Shown: positions 9,375 through 19,323, numbered from the stretch's first letter. The stretch: 64,000 nt of DNA from Solibacillus sp. FSL R7-0682 (GCF_038005985.1 NZ_JBBOUI010000001.1:511001-575000), one strand, 5' to 3'. Made by a program: numbers and translations. The notes: a model not told the origin generated them from the letters alone.

Positions 9375-9412
9375 AAACGATAGTCAGGCTTTTGTCCTGA
9401 TTATCGTTTTTT
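9375..9412 (+). terminator. Riboswitch-controlled terminator before thiT
   Basis: Arms AAACGATAGTCAGG and CCTGATTATCGTTT (one mismatch) followed by a T run. It is the expression platform of the TPP riboswitch. Confidence 0.85.
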
Positions 9413-9464
9413 GTTTCTATTCCTTCTTTAAACTCCTACATCGGAAAAAAGAAAGGGGATTGTT

Positions 9465-10028
9465 ATGAACAAAACAAGATTATTAATGATGGTAGAAATT
9501 GCGATATTTGCTGCTATCGGACTCGTACTGGATCAGTTTTCATTTAAAATGTGGGCACAAGGTGGTTCAATTAGCTTTGTTATGCTACCTATTATCATAA
9601 TGGCGATTCGCTGGGGCATTACTGCTGGTTTAACTACAGGGTTATTAATTGGCGTATTACAAATGATGTTCGGTGCGTATATTTTACACTGGATGCAAGC
9701 GATTTTAGATTATGGAATTGCCTTTACGGTAGTAGGCTTAGCTGCGATTGTTCGAAAACCATTACTTGAGGCAACAAAAACGCTTGATAAGGGAAAAATG
9801 ATCTTCTATATTATAATGGGCACATTACTTGGCGGAACATTACGCTTTATTGCACATTTACTTGCAGGTGTTGTATTCTTTGGTGATTCTGCAGGAGAAA
9901 AGAATGTTTGGATATTCTCGATTATTTATAATGGGTCGTACATGTTACCAGCAACGATTATTACAGCGATTGTAGCAGTACTATTATTTACATCTGCTCC
10001 TCGCTTATTACAAACAGCGAAAAATTAA
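9465..10028 (+). CDS. thiT: Thiamine ECF transporter substrate-binding component ThiT
   Basis: S-component that binds thiamine and works with the shared energy-coupling module EcfAA'T, which is encoded elsewhere. The 187-residue, six-helix protein has the ThiT/YuaJ pattern: MVEIAIFAAIGLVLD start, SISFVMLPIIIMAIRWG, and the conserved substrate-pocket stretch GGTLRFIAHLLAGVVFFG near residue 125. Start ATG 9465 has AAAGGGG upstream. Control by the TPP riboswitch in its leader confirms the vitamin B1 role. A terminator at 10041-10070 ends this single-gene unit. Confidence 0.95.
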   Translation: MNKTRLLMMVEIAIFAAIGLVLDQFSFKMWAQGGSISFVMLPIIIMAIRWGITAGLTTGLLIGVLQMMFGAYILHWMQAILDYGIAFTVVGLAAIVRKPLLEATKTLDKGKMIFYIIMGTLLGGTLRFIAHLLAGVVFFGDSAGEKNVWIFSIIYNGSYMLPATIITAIVAVLLFTSAPRLLQTAKN

Positions 10029-10040
10029 CTTGAAATATGC

Positions 10041-10070
10041 AAAAAGTGCCTTCTATTGGGCACTTTTTTT
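10041..10070. terminator. Terminator after thiT, symmetrical
   Basis: AAAAAGTGCC and GGCACTTTTT arms with a T run on the plus strand and an A run on the left. It can act in both directions, and would also have ended the decayed minus-strand gene next to it. Confidence 0.85.
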
Positions 10071-10074
10071 AATT

Positions 10075-11038
<964 letters not shown>

Positions 11039-11040
11039 TG

Positions 11041-11080
11041 AAAAAATCGCGGGACTATAAAAGTCTTCGCGATTTTTTTT
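11041..11080 (+). terminator. Terminator after map
   Basis: AAAATCGCG...CGCGATTTT hairpin with inner GACT/AGTC pairing and eight T. Confidence 0.88.
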
Positions 11081-11202
11081 ACTACAAAGTATAGCGAAAG
11101 CATATGCTAACAAAAGACCTACAATAAAAAGTTAACTACAATTACCATTTCAAGGGACTTTCAAGTAAAATAATAATAACTAGATTGAGGAGGGGGATCT
11201 GG

Positions 11203-12036
11203 ATGAAGAAATTAAAAGACCTAGATTTATCAGTGACATTAGATAAGAAAATGTATAAGAAAAAATTAAAAGTTTTACAATATGAAATGCTGAATGCACA
11301 GCAATTTTTATTCAACAATAAAATTGGATTAATTTTAGCATTTGAAGGAATGGACGCAGCAGGTAAAGGTGGAGCCATTAAACGTTTATCAGAACGTATT
11401 GATCCACGTGGATTAATTGTTCATCCGATTTCAGCGCCTCAACCACATGAGAAGCGTTATCATTATATGCATCGTTTTTGGAGAAAGCTTCCGCAACATG
11501 GTCAAATTGCCATTTTCGACCGCTCCTGGTATGGACGCGTACTAGTTGAGCGTATTGAAGGGTTTGCATCAGATGATCAATGGAAGCGTGCCTATGAAGA
11601 AATTAATGAGTTTGAAAAGCAGCTCGTAGACGAAGACTATATAATAATTAAATTTTGGATTCATATTGATTCAGAGGAACAATTGAAACGTTTCAATGAA
11701 CGCGCGGCTGATCCATATAAATCATGGAAGTTGACAGACGAAGATTGGCGTAACCGTGATAAATTTGATTTGTATTGTGAAGCAGCAGATGAAATGTTTG
11801 CTAAAACAGATAGAGAAAATGCACCTTGGAACCTAATTCCTGGAAACGACAAGCTATATGCACGCGTGCAAGTATTGAAGGAAGTAATTGCACATGTTGA
11901 AAAGGAAGTTGCACGTCGCGGCTTACAATTAACTAATGTCTATGAAAATCAACACTTAGAAGAAGCAGCCGCAACGTCGGAACAACAAGAACTACCTGTT
12001 ACAACAAAAAAAGCTAGGAAGAAAAAGACAAAATAA
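11203..12036 (+). CDS. Polyphosphate kinase 2 (PPK2) family nucleotide phosphotransferase
   Basis: Transfers phosphate between polyphosphate and nucleotides; direction and nucleotide choice cannot be read from sequence. The 277-residue protein has Walker A in AFEGMDAAGKGGAIK near residue 50, the lid Arg-rich region EKRYHYMHRFWRKLP, and Walker B FDRSWYGRVLVER. The conserved IKFWIHIDSEEQLKRF and WRNRDKFDLY segments follow. The tail is lysine-rich. Start ATG 11203 follows GAGGAGGGGG; the TTG at 11185 in the open frame overlaps that ribosome binding site. It stands alone between map and the acetyltransferase gene. Confidence 0.9.
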   Translation: MKKLKDLDLSVTLDKKMYKKKLKVLQYEMLNAQQFLFNNKIGLILAFEGMDAAGKGGAIKRLSERIDPRGLIVHPISAPQPHEKRYHYMHRFWRKLPQHGQIAIFDRSWYGRVLVERIEGFASDDQWKRAYEEINEFEKQLVDEDYIIIKFWIHIDSEEQLKRFNERAADPYKSWKLTDEDWRNRDKFDLYCEAADEMFAKTDRENAPWNLIPGNDKLYARVQVLKEVIAHVEKEVARRGLQLTNVYENQHLEEAAATSEQQELPVTTKKARKKKTK

Positions 12037-12121
12037 ACAAGTCACTATGAATTGCTTGACTTATTGTAGGTGAATTAAAGTGAAAGGGTTATTTAAGCTA
12101 CTACAAAAAAAGGGGGATCCA

Positions 12122-12685
12122 ATGGTTCGACTTATTGGACAACAGTGTTCATTATGTACGTTTACACCATCGGATGCAAAAGCGCTTGCAAAATTGCTTT
12201 TAGATAATAAATATTTTTGGTCGACTCATGAGCCTTTGCATCGTGATGATTTTTATACAGAAGAGGCCCAGTATAGAAAAATACTAGAAAGTATACAGCT
12301 TCTTCAATCAAATCGAGAGTTTTCATTTGGAATCTATGATGTGAATTCTGAGCAATTAATCGGACATATCTCTCTATACTCTATTAAACGTTTACCGTAT
12401 TCAAGTGGCTTTGTTGGGTATTCATTAGATAAAGAATTTGTCGGGCGTGGGATTGCAACTGAGGCAGTAAATCTTGTTTTACAATTTGCATTTTATACGT
12501 TGAATCTTCACCGAGTAGAAGCGTATGTTGCGCCACAAAATATTGCATCTGTGCGCGTATTAGAAAAGTCAGGGTTTAAACAAGAGGGATTATTGCGAGA
12601 ACTTTTATTTATTAATGGTGTATGGGTGGATCATTATATGTATGCCATGTTACAAAGTGAGTATAAAAAAAGCAGAAGCGTATGA
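12122..12685 (+). CDS. GNAT acetyltransferase, RimJ/RimL-like
   Basis: N-acetyltransferase of 187 residues using acetyl-CoA; the natural acceptor is unknown (ribosomal protein N-termini in the named relatives). Motif A appears as GYSLDKEFVGRGIATEAVNLVLQF with the pyrophosphate-binding GRGIAT, followed by LHRVEAYVAPQNIASVRVLEKSGFKQEG, the classic RimJ/RimL C-terminal motif. ATG 12122 has AGGGGG at 5-6 bases; the in-frame GTG 12080 lacks a comparable site. The gene is monocistronic and its stop lies inside the terminator stem at 12669-12705. Confidence 0.88.
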   Translation: MVRLIGQQCSLCTFTPSDAKALAKLLLDNKYFWSTHEPLHRDDFYTEEAQYRKILESIQLLQSNREFSFGIYDVNSEQLIGHISLYSIKRLPYSSGFVGYSLDKEFVGRGIATEAVNLVLQFAFYTLNLHRVEAYVAPQNIASVRVLEKSGFKQEGLLRELLFINGVWVDHYMYAMLQSEYKKSRSV

Positions 12686-12705
12686 AATAGCTACGCTTCT
12701 GCTTT
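12669..12705. terminator. Bidirectional terminator between acetyltransferase and carbonic anhydrase
   Basis: Fourteen-base arms AAAGCAGAAGCGTA and TACGCTTCTGCTTT separate the convergent genes. The left arm includes the acetyltransferase stop region. Confidence 0.85.
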
Positions 12706-12719
12706 ACTTATACTAAAAA

Positions 12720-13280
12720 CTATTCGTTACCGTTTGTAATTAAATCTAATTTACCTGTTGAAGGATCAATCACTAATCCATGAACAGGAACCCCTGATGG
12801 CATAAGTGGGTGACCTTTAACTAAATCTACACTTTTTTGTACACTCGTTTTTACATCTCCAAAACCGCGTAGCCATTCCTTTAAATTCATGCCTGAATAA
12901 TTAATAATATCAATTGTTTCTTGTTTAATGCCTCGTTCAAGCATATGCTCAATCATTAAGTTTGGATCAACTGCGCTCATACCACAGTCGTAGTGACCAA
13001 TTACATATACTTCATCTGCTTGTAATTCATAAACAGCAACTAATAAACTACGCATAATACCACCAAAGGGATGATTAACAATAGCCCCAGCACTTTTGAC
13101 AATTTTGACGTCGCCATTACGTAAGTTCATAGCTTTTGGAAGTAATTCCACTAAGCGAGTATCCATACATGATAAGACTACAATCTTTTTGTTTGGATAT
13201 TTTGTTGTTGAATATTCCTCGTATTGCTTTTCAGCAACGAATTTTTCATTATACTCTAAAATTCCCTCTAATGAAGACAT
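12720..13280 (-). CDS. Beta-class carbonic anhydrase
   Basis: Interconverts CO2 and bicarbonate. The 186-residue protein is of the short YtiB-like type. The zinc ligands C38 (in SCMDTR, with the catalytic dyad D40-R42), H96 and C99 (in VIGHYDCG) are all present. Start ATG 13280 has AAAGGGG upstream. It stands alone, convergent to the acetyltransferase, and probably supplies bicarbonate for carboxylases. Confidence 0.93.
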   Translation of the reverse strand: MSSLEGILEYNEKFVAEKQYEEYSTTKYPNKKIVVLSCMDTRLVELLPKAMNLRNGDVKIVKSAGAIVNHPFGGIMRSLLVAVYELQADEVYVIGHYDCGMSAVDPNLMIEHMLERGIKQETIDIINYSGMNLKEWLRGFGDVKTSVQKSVDLVKGHPLMPSGVPVHGLVIDPSTGKLDLITNGNE

Positions 13281-13403
13281 TTATTCATAACCCCTTTCGT
13301 TACATTATTTATTTTAAAATATAATTTAGATAATTCAAATAAATAGGTACTAATGAGAAGAATTGTTGTCTAACTCGGAAGAAGTAGTACGTAAAATAAG
13401 GAT

Positions 13404-13440
13404 AAAAAAACAACCGCCTTATTAAGCGGTTGTGAAAAAA
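13404..13440 (-). terminator. Terminator of the small His-tailed gene
   Basis: ACAACCGC/GCGGTTGT stem; reading on the minus strand it is followed by seven T. Confidence 0.8.
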
Positions 13441-13641
13441 TTAATGATGATGGTGACCATCAAGGGATTTTTCGTTTGGTGCAAATGCATTTGCTTTTGA
13501 ATCAACGACAACAGCATCATGAGATTTTAAGCCCATACGTAAAAATTGGATGAATAAAATTAAGCATACAAGAATTACAACTGAGAATCCGAGTACTAAC
13601 GTATAGTAGTCAGATAAAAATGGATAACGGTGATCAAACAT
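13441..13641 (-). CDS. 66-residue single-pass membrane protein with His4 tail
   Basis: Not recognised as a named family. One membrane helix spans about residues 14-34 (YTLVLGFSVVILVCLILFIQ). A short charged N-terminus (MFDHRYPF) precedes it and a soluble tail ends DGHHHH. A natural terminal histidine run suggests metal contact, but this is inference. Start ATG 13641 has GAGGAG upstream. A Fur-box-like sequence at 13663-13681 lies just upstream and a dedicated terminator follows, so it is an independent unit. Confidence 0.8.
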   Translation of the reverse strand: MFDHRYPFLSDYYTLVLGFSVVILVCLILFIQFLRMGLKSHDAVVVDSKANAFAPNEKSLDGHHHH

Positions 13642-13662
13642 CGTAATAACTCCTCTCTATTA

Positions 13663-13681
13663 AATAATAAGAATCATTACC
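13663..13681 (-). promoter_or_regulatory. Fur-box-like sequence upstream of the His-tailed gene
   Basis: On the minus strand GGTAATGATTCTTATTATT matches the 19-base Fur consensus (GATAATGATAATCATTATC) at 14 positions by eye. This is suggestive, not decisive. Confidence 0.35.
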
Positions 13682-13780
13682 CAAATTATAACCTAAGTAA
13701 TTGGAACATTGTAGGGGAATTTGTGTAATTAATTTAGAATAAATGGAAATTATGTCGACATATTGAAAATCGGCAGTTAA

Positions 13781-15016
13781 TTAAAATGCCCAGTTTCCGT
13801 TACGGAATACCGCTTCACTTTTTCCGTCTGCTGTAATTCCGTCGATATTCATTTGCTCTGAACCAATCATGAAATCTACATGTGTAATACTTTGGTTTAG
13901 TCCGTTTTCAAAAAGCTCTTCCCGTGACATTGTTTTGCCACCCTCTAAGCAGAAGGCATAAGCACTTCCAATTGCTAAGTGGTTTGAAGCATTTTCATCG
14001 AATAATGTGTTATAGAATAAAATGTTCGATTGTGAAATTGGTGATTGGAAAGGAACTAAAGCAACCTCCCCTAAATAGTGAGACCCTTCATCTGTGGCAA
14101 CAAGATTTTTTAATACTTCCTCGCCTTGTTCCGCTTCAACATTAATAATACGTCCATTTTCAAATGTCAGTTTAAACTTATCAATGATATTACCACCATA
14201 GCTTAACGGCTTTGTACTTGAAACATACCCATTTACACCGTCTTTATGAGGCACCGTAAATACTTCTTCAGTCGGCATGTTCGCCATAAATTCGTCGCCT
14301 TTTTCATTAACGCTACCAGCACCACACCATAAGTGACCTTTTGGTAATTCGATCGTTAAATCTGTACCAGGTGCTGTATAGTGTAATTTTGCATATTTCT
14401 TTTCATTTAAGTAATCTACTTTTTCGTGAAGATTATCATTGTGCTTTGCCCATGCTTCGATAGGGTTATTTAAGTCAGAACGTGTTGCTTTGAAAATTGC
14501 ATCCCAAAGCGCATCTACTTGCTGATCTTCTGGTAAGTTAGGAAATACCTTACTTGCCCATTGTTTAGAAGGCGTTGCAATAACTGTCCAACTAATTTTA
14601 TCTGATTGTACATATTGTCGGTATTTATTAAGTGCGATACCAGCAGCCTTTTGAAATGTAGCTATCCGGTTCGAATCGATACCTGATAGTAAATCAGGGC
14701 TTTGTGAAACGATGCTCATAAATGCAGCACCTTGCTCAGCTAACCATTCACGCTCTTGGATTTTCCATTGTGGGAAGAAGTCAAATGAATCTTCTGGAGC
14801 CAACTCGTAGCGAGTACGAGTTACTTGATCATCCGAATAATCTACGAATACATTTTTTGCACCATTTTCATATGCAATTTTTGTAACAACTTGAACAAAT
14901 GGTGCTGATTCAATAGATGCAGCAATATATAAATATTGATTTGGTTGAATATTTACACCGATTTTCACTGCCAATTCAGCATACTTCTTTAAATTTTCAT
15001 CAAAATTTAGGTTCAT
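13781..15016 (-). CDS. M29-family aminopeptidase (AmpS-like)
   Basis: Cytoplasmic metallo-aminopeptidase, 411 residues. It has the M29 N-terminal Rossmann-like half (YAELAVKIGVNIQPNQYLYI), and in the C-terminal half the metal ligands: Glu in NMPTEEVFTVPHKDGVNG, Glu in IINVEAEQGEE, His in DEGSHYLGEVALVPF, and His/Asp in ITHVDFMIGS. Start ATG 15016 has GGAGG 9 bases upstream; ATG 15025 touches the site and is less likely. It likely trims peptides brought in by the peptide transporters, though it is not linked to them. Confidence 0.93.
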   Translation of the reverse strand: MNLNFDENLKKYAELAVKIGVNIQPNQYLYIAASIESAPFVQVVTKIAYENGAKNVFVDYSDDQVTRTRYELAPEDSFDFFPQWKIQEREWLAEQGAAFMSIVSQSPDLLSGIDSNRIATFQKAAGIALNKYRQYVQSDKISWTVIATPSKQWASKVFPNLPEDQQVDALWDAIFKATRSDLNNPIEAWAKHNDNLHEKVDYLNEKKYAKLHYTAPGTDLTIELPKGHLWCGAGSVNEKGDEFMANMPTEEVFTVPHKDGVNGYVSSTKPLSYGGNIIDKFKLTFENGRIINVEAEQGEEVLKNLVATDEGSHYLGEVALVPFQSPISQSNILFYNTLFDENASNHLAIGSAYAFCLEGGKTMSREELFENGLNQSITHVDFMIGSEQMNIDGITADGKSEAVFRNGNWAF

Positions 15017-15146
15017 TTGAATCATTCCTCCAATAAATAAATTAAAAATTTTGTAATTTTTGATACATTATAATCAAAAATAGTAAAAACCTCCAATAAC
15101 GCATCGAAAATTTAAATTTTTGTCTATATACTAGTGTATAGGAAGT

Positions 15147-15172
15147 TAATAAAAAGTTAAATAGACCGAAAT
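15147..15172 (+). promoter_or_regulatory. Possible sigma-D promoter of motAB
   Basis: TAAT at 15147-15150, a 14-base spacer, then ACCGAAAT at 15165-15172, close to the flagellar sigma-D form TAAA-N15-GCCGATAT. The position, about 30 bases before the motA ribosome binding site, is right. Confidence 0.4.
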
Positions 15173-15204
15173 AAGAAAAGACAGAGTATTTGGAGGTATT
15201 ACAT

Positions 15205-16005
15205 ATGGATATTTCATCAGTTGTCGGGATAATTATTGCCTTCGTAGCCCTATTAGTAGGGATGTTTTTGAAAGGTGTAACTCCTGATGCATTATTAAAC
15301 CCAGCGGCAATATTAATTATCATTTTTGGTACGATTGCTGCAGTAACAATTGCCTTCCCTATGAAGGAATTAAAACGAGTTCCTAAGCTTTTTAAAATTT
15401 TATTTACAGAAACAAAACTTGCAAGTGATATTGAGCTAATTAAAATGTTCTCACAATGGGCTGATTTAGCACGTCGTGAAGGTTTATTAGCTTTAGAAAG
15501 CAAAGCAGCTGAAATTGAAGATCCATTCTTAAAGAACGGTCTTACATTAGCAATTGACGGTCAAAATGCTGACTATATCCGTGACGTACTAACGGAAGAG
15601 GTAGAAGCTATGGAAGATCGTCATACGAGTGGAGCAGGGATCTTTACTCAGGCTGGTACATATGCTCCAACACTTGGGGTACTAGGGGCAGTAGTTGGTC
15701 TTATTGCCGCATTAAAGGATATGACAGATATTGCAAAATTAGGTGTCGCGATATCAGCAGCATTCGTTGCAACGTTACTTGGGATATTTACAGGTTATGT
15801 ATTATGGCACCCATTTGCAAACAAGTTAAAACGTAAATCTGCTGTTGAAGTAAAGCAAAAGCGCATGATGATTGAAGGTATTTTATCTGTATTAGAAGGT
15901 GAAGCACCACGCGTAATTGAGCAAAAATTAGCTTCTTACTTAACAATGGAAGAGCGTAAGCAAATTACGGAAAGCGGGGCGGGTGGCCTTGGCAAAGAAG
16001 CATAA
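15205..16005 (+). CDS. motA: Flagellar motor stator protein MotA
   Basis: Stator ring subunit that converts ion flow into flagellar torque. The 266-residue protein has four membrane helices, the NPAAILIIIFGTIAAVTIAFP segment, the cytoplasmic charged loop (FSQWADLARREGLLALE, including the torque-generating Arg and Glu), and GTYAPTLGVLGAVVGLIAAL with the conserved helix-3 Pro. ATG 15205 has TTGGAGGT upstream; an in-frame start at 15190 overlaps it. Similarity to B. subtilis MotA is close. It overlaps motB at 15983-16005. Confidence 0.95.
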   Translation: MDISSVVGIIIAFVALLVGMFLKGVTPDALLNPAAILIIIFGTIAAVTIAFPMKELKRVPKLFKILFTETKLASDIELIKMFSQWADLARREGLLALESKAAEIEDPFLKNGLTLAIDGQNADYIRDVLTEEVEAMEDRHTSGAGIFTQAGTYAPTLGVLGAVVGLIAALKDMTDIAKLGVAISAAFVATLLGIFTGYVLWHPFANKLKRKSAVEVKQKRMMIEGILSVLEGEAPRVIEQKLASYLTMEERKQITESGAGGLGKEA

Positions 16006-16753
16006 GCGACATAAAAAACATGAGGAACATGTGGATGAGTCTTGGTTAGTTCCTTATGCAGATATTTTAACTTTATTATTAGCGTTATTTATCGTACTTT
16101 TTGCTTCGAGTTCAGTAGATCAACAGAAATTAGAAGAGATGTCTGCTGTATTCAATGAGGTATTTTCAGGTGGGACAGGCGTAATGGACAACCCAGCTAT
16201 TATTCAAACGCCTGATAGCACTACTACTGAGATTCAAAAAGGCGCATCACAATATATTGAAGACCAAGAGCGTTTAAAAGAAACTCAGGATCGTGTTGAT
16301 GAATTTATTGCGGTTAATGAATTAGAGAAGCAATTCGAAACGCAAATGACAGAAGAAGGGCTACTTATTACGATTCGTGATAGTGTGCTATTTGATATGG
16401 GGAAAGCAGATGTAAAAAGTGAATATGAATCAATTGCTGATGAATTATCACAATTACTAATGTTTAATCCACCGCGCAACATCGTAATTACAGGACATAC
16501 AGATAATGTTCCAATTAGTACGAATGAATTTGATTCGAACTGGGATCTATCTGTCATGCGTGCAGTTAACTTTATGAAAGAAGTTGTAGCAGGGAATGAA
16601 GAGCTGGATTCAAAATATTTCAGTGTTAAAGGCTATGGAGAATTTCATCCAATCGCAACAAATGACACAGAAGAGGGTCGAGCGAAAAATCGCCGTGTAG
16701 AAGTTCTTGTTCAGCCGCGTGTTACAGAAGATGGAGAAGTAATTGTCGATTAA
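15983..16753 (+). CDS. motB: Flagellar motor stator protein MotB
   Basis: Peptidoglycan-anchored stator partner of MotA. A basic N-terminus precedes one membrane helix with the ion-binding Asp in SWLVPYADILTLLLALFIVL (D25 if translation starts at TTG 15989, D27 from GTG 15983). The FIVLFASSS sequence is as in the proton-driven MotB of B. subtilis. A plug region and a C-terminal OmpA-like domain (NIVITGHTDNVPI, and GYGEFHPIATNDTEEGRAKNRRVEV) bind cell wall. TTG 15989 gives MAKKHK, closer to known MotB starts. Both starts lie within the end of motA, so the pair is coupled. Confidence 0.94.
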   Translation: MALAKKHKRHKKHEEHVDESWLVPYADILTLLLALFIVLFASSSVDQQKLEEMSAVFNEVFSGGTGVMDNPAIIQTPDSTTTEIQKGASQYIEDQERLKETQDRVDEFIAVNELEKQFETQMTEEGLLITIRDSVLFDMGKADVKSEYESIADELSQLLMFNPPRNIVITGHTDNVPISTNEFDSNWDLSVMRAVNFMKEVVAGNEELDSKYFSVKGYGEFHPIATNDTEEGRAKNRRVEVLVQPRVTEDGEVIVD

Positions 16754-16757
16754 TAAT

Positions 16758-16792
16758 ATCTCGTGAGCAAATTTGCTTGCGAGATTTCTTTT
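16758..16792 (+). terminator. Terminator after motB
   Basis: ATCTCG/CGAGAT outer stem and AGCAAA/TTTGCT inner stem with a TTCTTTT tail. Confidence 0.85.
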
Positions 16793-16826
16793 GACATTAA
16801 TCAAACAAAAGTTTATAGTTATAAAC
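16791..16826 (+). promoter_or_regulatory. psuK promoter with overlapping palindromic operator
   Basis: TTGACA at 16791-16796 and TATAGT at 16814-16819 with a 17-base spacer form a near-consensus sigma-A promoter. The palindrome GTTTATA-GT-TATAAAC at 16811-16826 covers the -10 element, where a bound repressor would block RNA polymerase. The best candidate binder is the HTH domain of PsuK itself. Confidence 0.65.
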
Positions 16827-16851
16827 AAATGTTCGAATCGAGGTGAGTCTA

Positions 16852-17940
16852 TTGAATGAAAAGGAAAAACTAGTTTTTCAATTGATTCAGGAAAATCCAT
16901 ATTTGTCACAACAAGAAATGGCTGAGCAGCTTGGTATGTCGAGGTCAGCTTTGGCGAATATGATTTCAACATTAATAAAACGTGGCGAAATTATTGGTCG
17001 TGCTTATGTGCTTCCAGAAAAGAATCAAATTATTGCAATTGGTGGTGCAAATGTTGACCGCAAATTTTCGATTGTTGGAAATGTACAATTAGGTACATCA
17101 AATCCGGCAAAGGTTTCTGAAAGTGTCGGTGGTGTTGCACGAAATATTGCCGAAAACTTAGGGCGTTTAGGGAATCGTATATCGTTATTAACAACAATAG
17201 GTGATGATCATGATGGTGTATTGATCGAGCAACATAGCAAAGCCTATATGAACTTTGAGCTAGTAGACAAGCTCAAAGATGAAAAAACAGGTTCTTATAC
17301 AGCGATTCTTGACCAGCATGGTGAGCTTGTTATCGCGATGGCGAACATGTCTATTTATAATCAATTATCACCAGAGCTATTAAAAAAACACGAAGTTATT
17401 TTGCAAAAGGCAAGCTGTATTGTCATTGATTTAAATTGTCCAGCTGAAACTGTACAATATGCAAAGGACTTTGCGAGTCAACGCAATATCCCATTTGTAA
17501 TCGTGCCAGTATCATCACCAAAAATGGTACACATGCCAACAGATTTAAATGGTGTAAGCTATTTTATTTGTAATCGTGATGAGGCTGAAACGTACTTAAA
17601 TATGGAGCTCACTTCTTTTAGTCAATATGAAAAGGCGATCCAACAATTGCATTTGAAAGGTGCAAAATCAGTTCTTTTAACTCTCGGAGAAAATGGTGTC
17701 ATGGTTGGTCATGAAGAGAAGATTACACATTATAAAGCGATGAGAACTTCCCAAATCGTTGATGTAACAGGAGCGGGCGATGCTTTTGTTAGTGCATTTT
17801 TACATGGGGTTTTAAACAACGAATCTATTGAAGAGGCAGTAAAACTTGGTTTAATAAGTGCATCGAAAACGTTGCAATCTGATAAAACGGTTCGTATGGA
17901 TTTAACAAAACAAAACTTATCTGAGTGGAGGAACTTATAA
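16852..17940 (+). CDS. psuK: Pseudouridine kinase with N-terminal winged HTH
   Basis: Phosphorylates pseudouridine to pseudouridine 5'-phosphate, which PsuG then splits. Residues about 1-55 form a helix-turn-helix ([31 protein letters not shown]); residues 57-360 form a PfkB/ribokinase domain with [29 protein letters not shown] and the catalytic [14 protein letters not shown]. This fused layout is known in YeiI-type kinases. TTG 16852 follows GAGGTG at 6 bases; GTG 16843 overlaps that site. The stop overlaps the psuG start by one base (TAATG), so the pair is coupled. The HTH and the palindrome at its promoter suggest self-regulation. Confidence 0.9.
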   Translation: MNEKEKLVFQLIQENPYLSQQEMAEQLGMSRSALANMISTLIKRGEIIGRAYVLPEKNQIIAIGGANVDRKFSIVGNVQLGTSNPAKVSESVGGVARNIAENLGRLGNRISLLTTIGDDHDGVLIEQHSKAYMNFELVDKLKDEKTGSYTAILDQHGELVIAMANMSIYNQLSPELLKKHEVILQKASCIVIDLNCPAETVQYAKDFASQRNIPFVIVPVSSPKMVHMPTDLNGVSYFICNRDEAETYLNMELTSFSQYEKAIQQLHLKGAKSVLLTLGENGVMVGHEEKITHYKAMRTSQIVDVTGAGDAFVSAFLHGVLNNESIEEAVKLGLISASKTLQSDKTVRMDLTKQNLSEWRNL

Positions 17941-18848
17941 TGGAAAAATATTTATCATATTCACAAGAAGTATTAGAGGCAAAAGAGAAAGGCTTACCAA
18001 TTATTGCTCTAGAATCAACAATTATTTCACACGGTATGCCTTACCCACAAAACGTGAAAACGGCTCGTGAAGTAGAACAAATTATTCGTGATGGGGGTGC
18101 CGTACCAGCGACAATTGCAATTATCGATGGTAAAATCAAAATCGGATTGTCAGATGAGGAATTAGAAATGTTCGGTAATGCACAAGGGGTAGCAAAAGCT
18201 TCTCGTCGAGATATTGGTTATTTACTTGCGACGAAAAAGATTGGTGCAACAACTGTAGCAGCAACAATGATTTGTGCTGAACTAGCAGATATCGAATTAT
18301 TCGTAACAGGCGGTATTGGCGGTGTTCACCGTGGAGCTGAAACAACAATGGATATTTCAGCTGACCTAGAAGAACTAGCCATGACAAATGTTGCAGTAGT
18401 TTGTGCAGGAGCAAAATCAATTTTAGACATCGGACTTACACTAGAATATTTAGAAACAAAAGGTGTGCCGGTAATTGGCTACCAAACAGATTCTTTACCA
18501 GCATTCTATACACGTGAGAGTGATTTTTCAGTTAATTTCCGTGCAGATTCAGCAGAAGAAATGGCTGCAATTTTACGTGCAAAATGGGATTTAGGATTAC
18601 GAGGTGGTGCATTAGTAGCAAACCCAATTCCACAAGAAGATTCAATGGAAGCGAGCTTCATTAATGGCATCATTGAAAATGCATTAAAAGAAGCAGAAGA
18701 ACAAGGAATTGCAGGTAAAAACGTAACACCATTCCTATTAGGTAAAGTAAAAGAATTAACAGAAGGCAAATCATTAGAAGCAAATATTGCGCTTGTGAAA
18801 AACAATGCTCGAGTAGGCGCGAAAATCGCTGTCGAACTGCAAAAATAA
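17940..18848 (+). CDS. psuG: Pseudouridine-5'-phosphate glycosidase
   Basis: Cleaves pseudouridine 5'-phosphate to uracil and ribose 5-phosphate, completing pseudouridine salvage begun by PsuK. The 302-residue protein has [17 protein letters not shown] near the N-terminus, the catalytic Lys/Asp region ([32 protein letters not shown]), and [21 protein letters not shown]. Length and motifs match PsuG/YeiN. GAGG in the psuK tail serves as its ribosome binding site. It is followed by the terminator at 18874-18909. Confidence 0.95.
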   Translation: MEKYLSYSQEVLEAKEKGLPIIALESTIISHGMPYPQNVKTAREVEQIIRDGGAVPATIAIIDGKIKIGLSDEELEMFGNAQGVAKASRRDIGYLLATKKIGATTVAATMICAELADIELFVTGGIGGVHRGAETTMDISADLEELAMTNVAVVCAGAKSILDIGLTLEYLETKGVPVIGYQTDSLPAFYTRESDFSVNFRADSAEEMAAILRAKWDLGLRGGALVANPIPQEDSMEASFINGIIENALKEAEEQGIAGKNVTPFLLGKVKELTEGKSLEANIALVKNNARVGAKIAVELQK

Positions 18849-18873
18849 TTATTTCCTAGGAAATTTAGTCGAA

Positions 18874-18909
18874 AAAAGGGAGCTGTCCAATTGTGGATAG
18901 CTCCTTTTT
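18874..18909. terminator. Bidirectional terminator after psuG
   Basis: AAAAGGGAGCT and AGCTCCTTTT arms with inner TCCA/TGGA pairing. It separates convergent psuG and the DUF1128 gene. Confidence 0.82.
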
Positions 18910-18919
18910 ATACATATAG

Positions 18920-19141
18920 TTATTTGCGAAGTGAACGTAACTCATCGACAATAGCATTCATTTCACTAGGACTGAAGGAATCACGTTTCATAACCATTTC
19001 AAATAAATATTGTAGATCTTCGTATTTCTCTGCATCAAAGGCATCAGATTGCATTGCATCTACATTTACCATACGAAGCTTTTCTTTAATTTGCTCAATC
19101 ATATAAATGACATTTTCTTGAGTTGGGTTGGATAAGTCCAT
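18920..19141 (-). CDS. DUF1128 family protein (YfkK-like)
   Basis: Small 73-residue acidic, all-helical cytoplasmic protein of unknown function. The sequence (NVIYMIEQIKEKLRMVNVDA, YEDLQYLFEMVMKRDSFSPSEMNAIVDELRSLR) matches the YfkK/DUF1128 pattern. Start ATG 19141 has an AAGGTAGGG-type site upstream. Its neighbours on the other side resemble YfkI and YfkH, so the B. subtilis yfk synteny supports the assignment. Confidence 0.88.
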   Translation of the reverse strand: MDLSNPTQENVIYMIEQIKEKLRMVNVDAMQSDAFDAEKYEDLQYLFEMVMKRDSFSPSEMNAIVDELRSLRK

Positions 19142-19323
19142 AATATTGTGCCCTACCTTTCAAAGTATACGGAAATATCATTTCATGTCGGCTACACATT
19201 GTCAATACATTAATAAGTCATATACTTTCAAAAAGGTGTGAGTTTGGCTAAAATGATAATATATAGAGTTTTATAAAAATTTATAATGGGAATATAAAAT
19301 ATTGTACTGGAGGAGAGAATATA

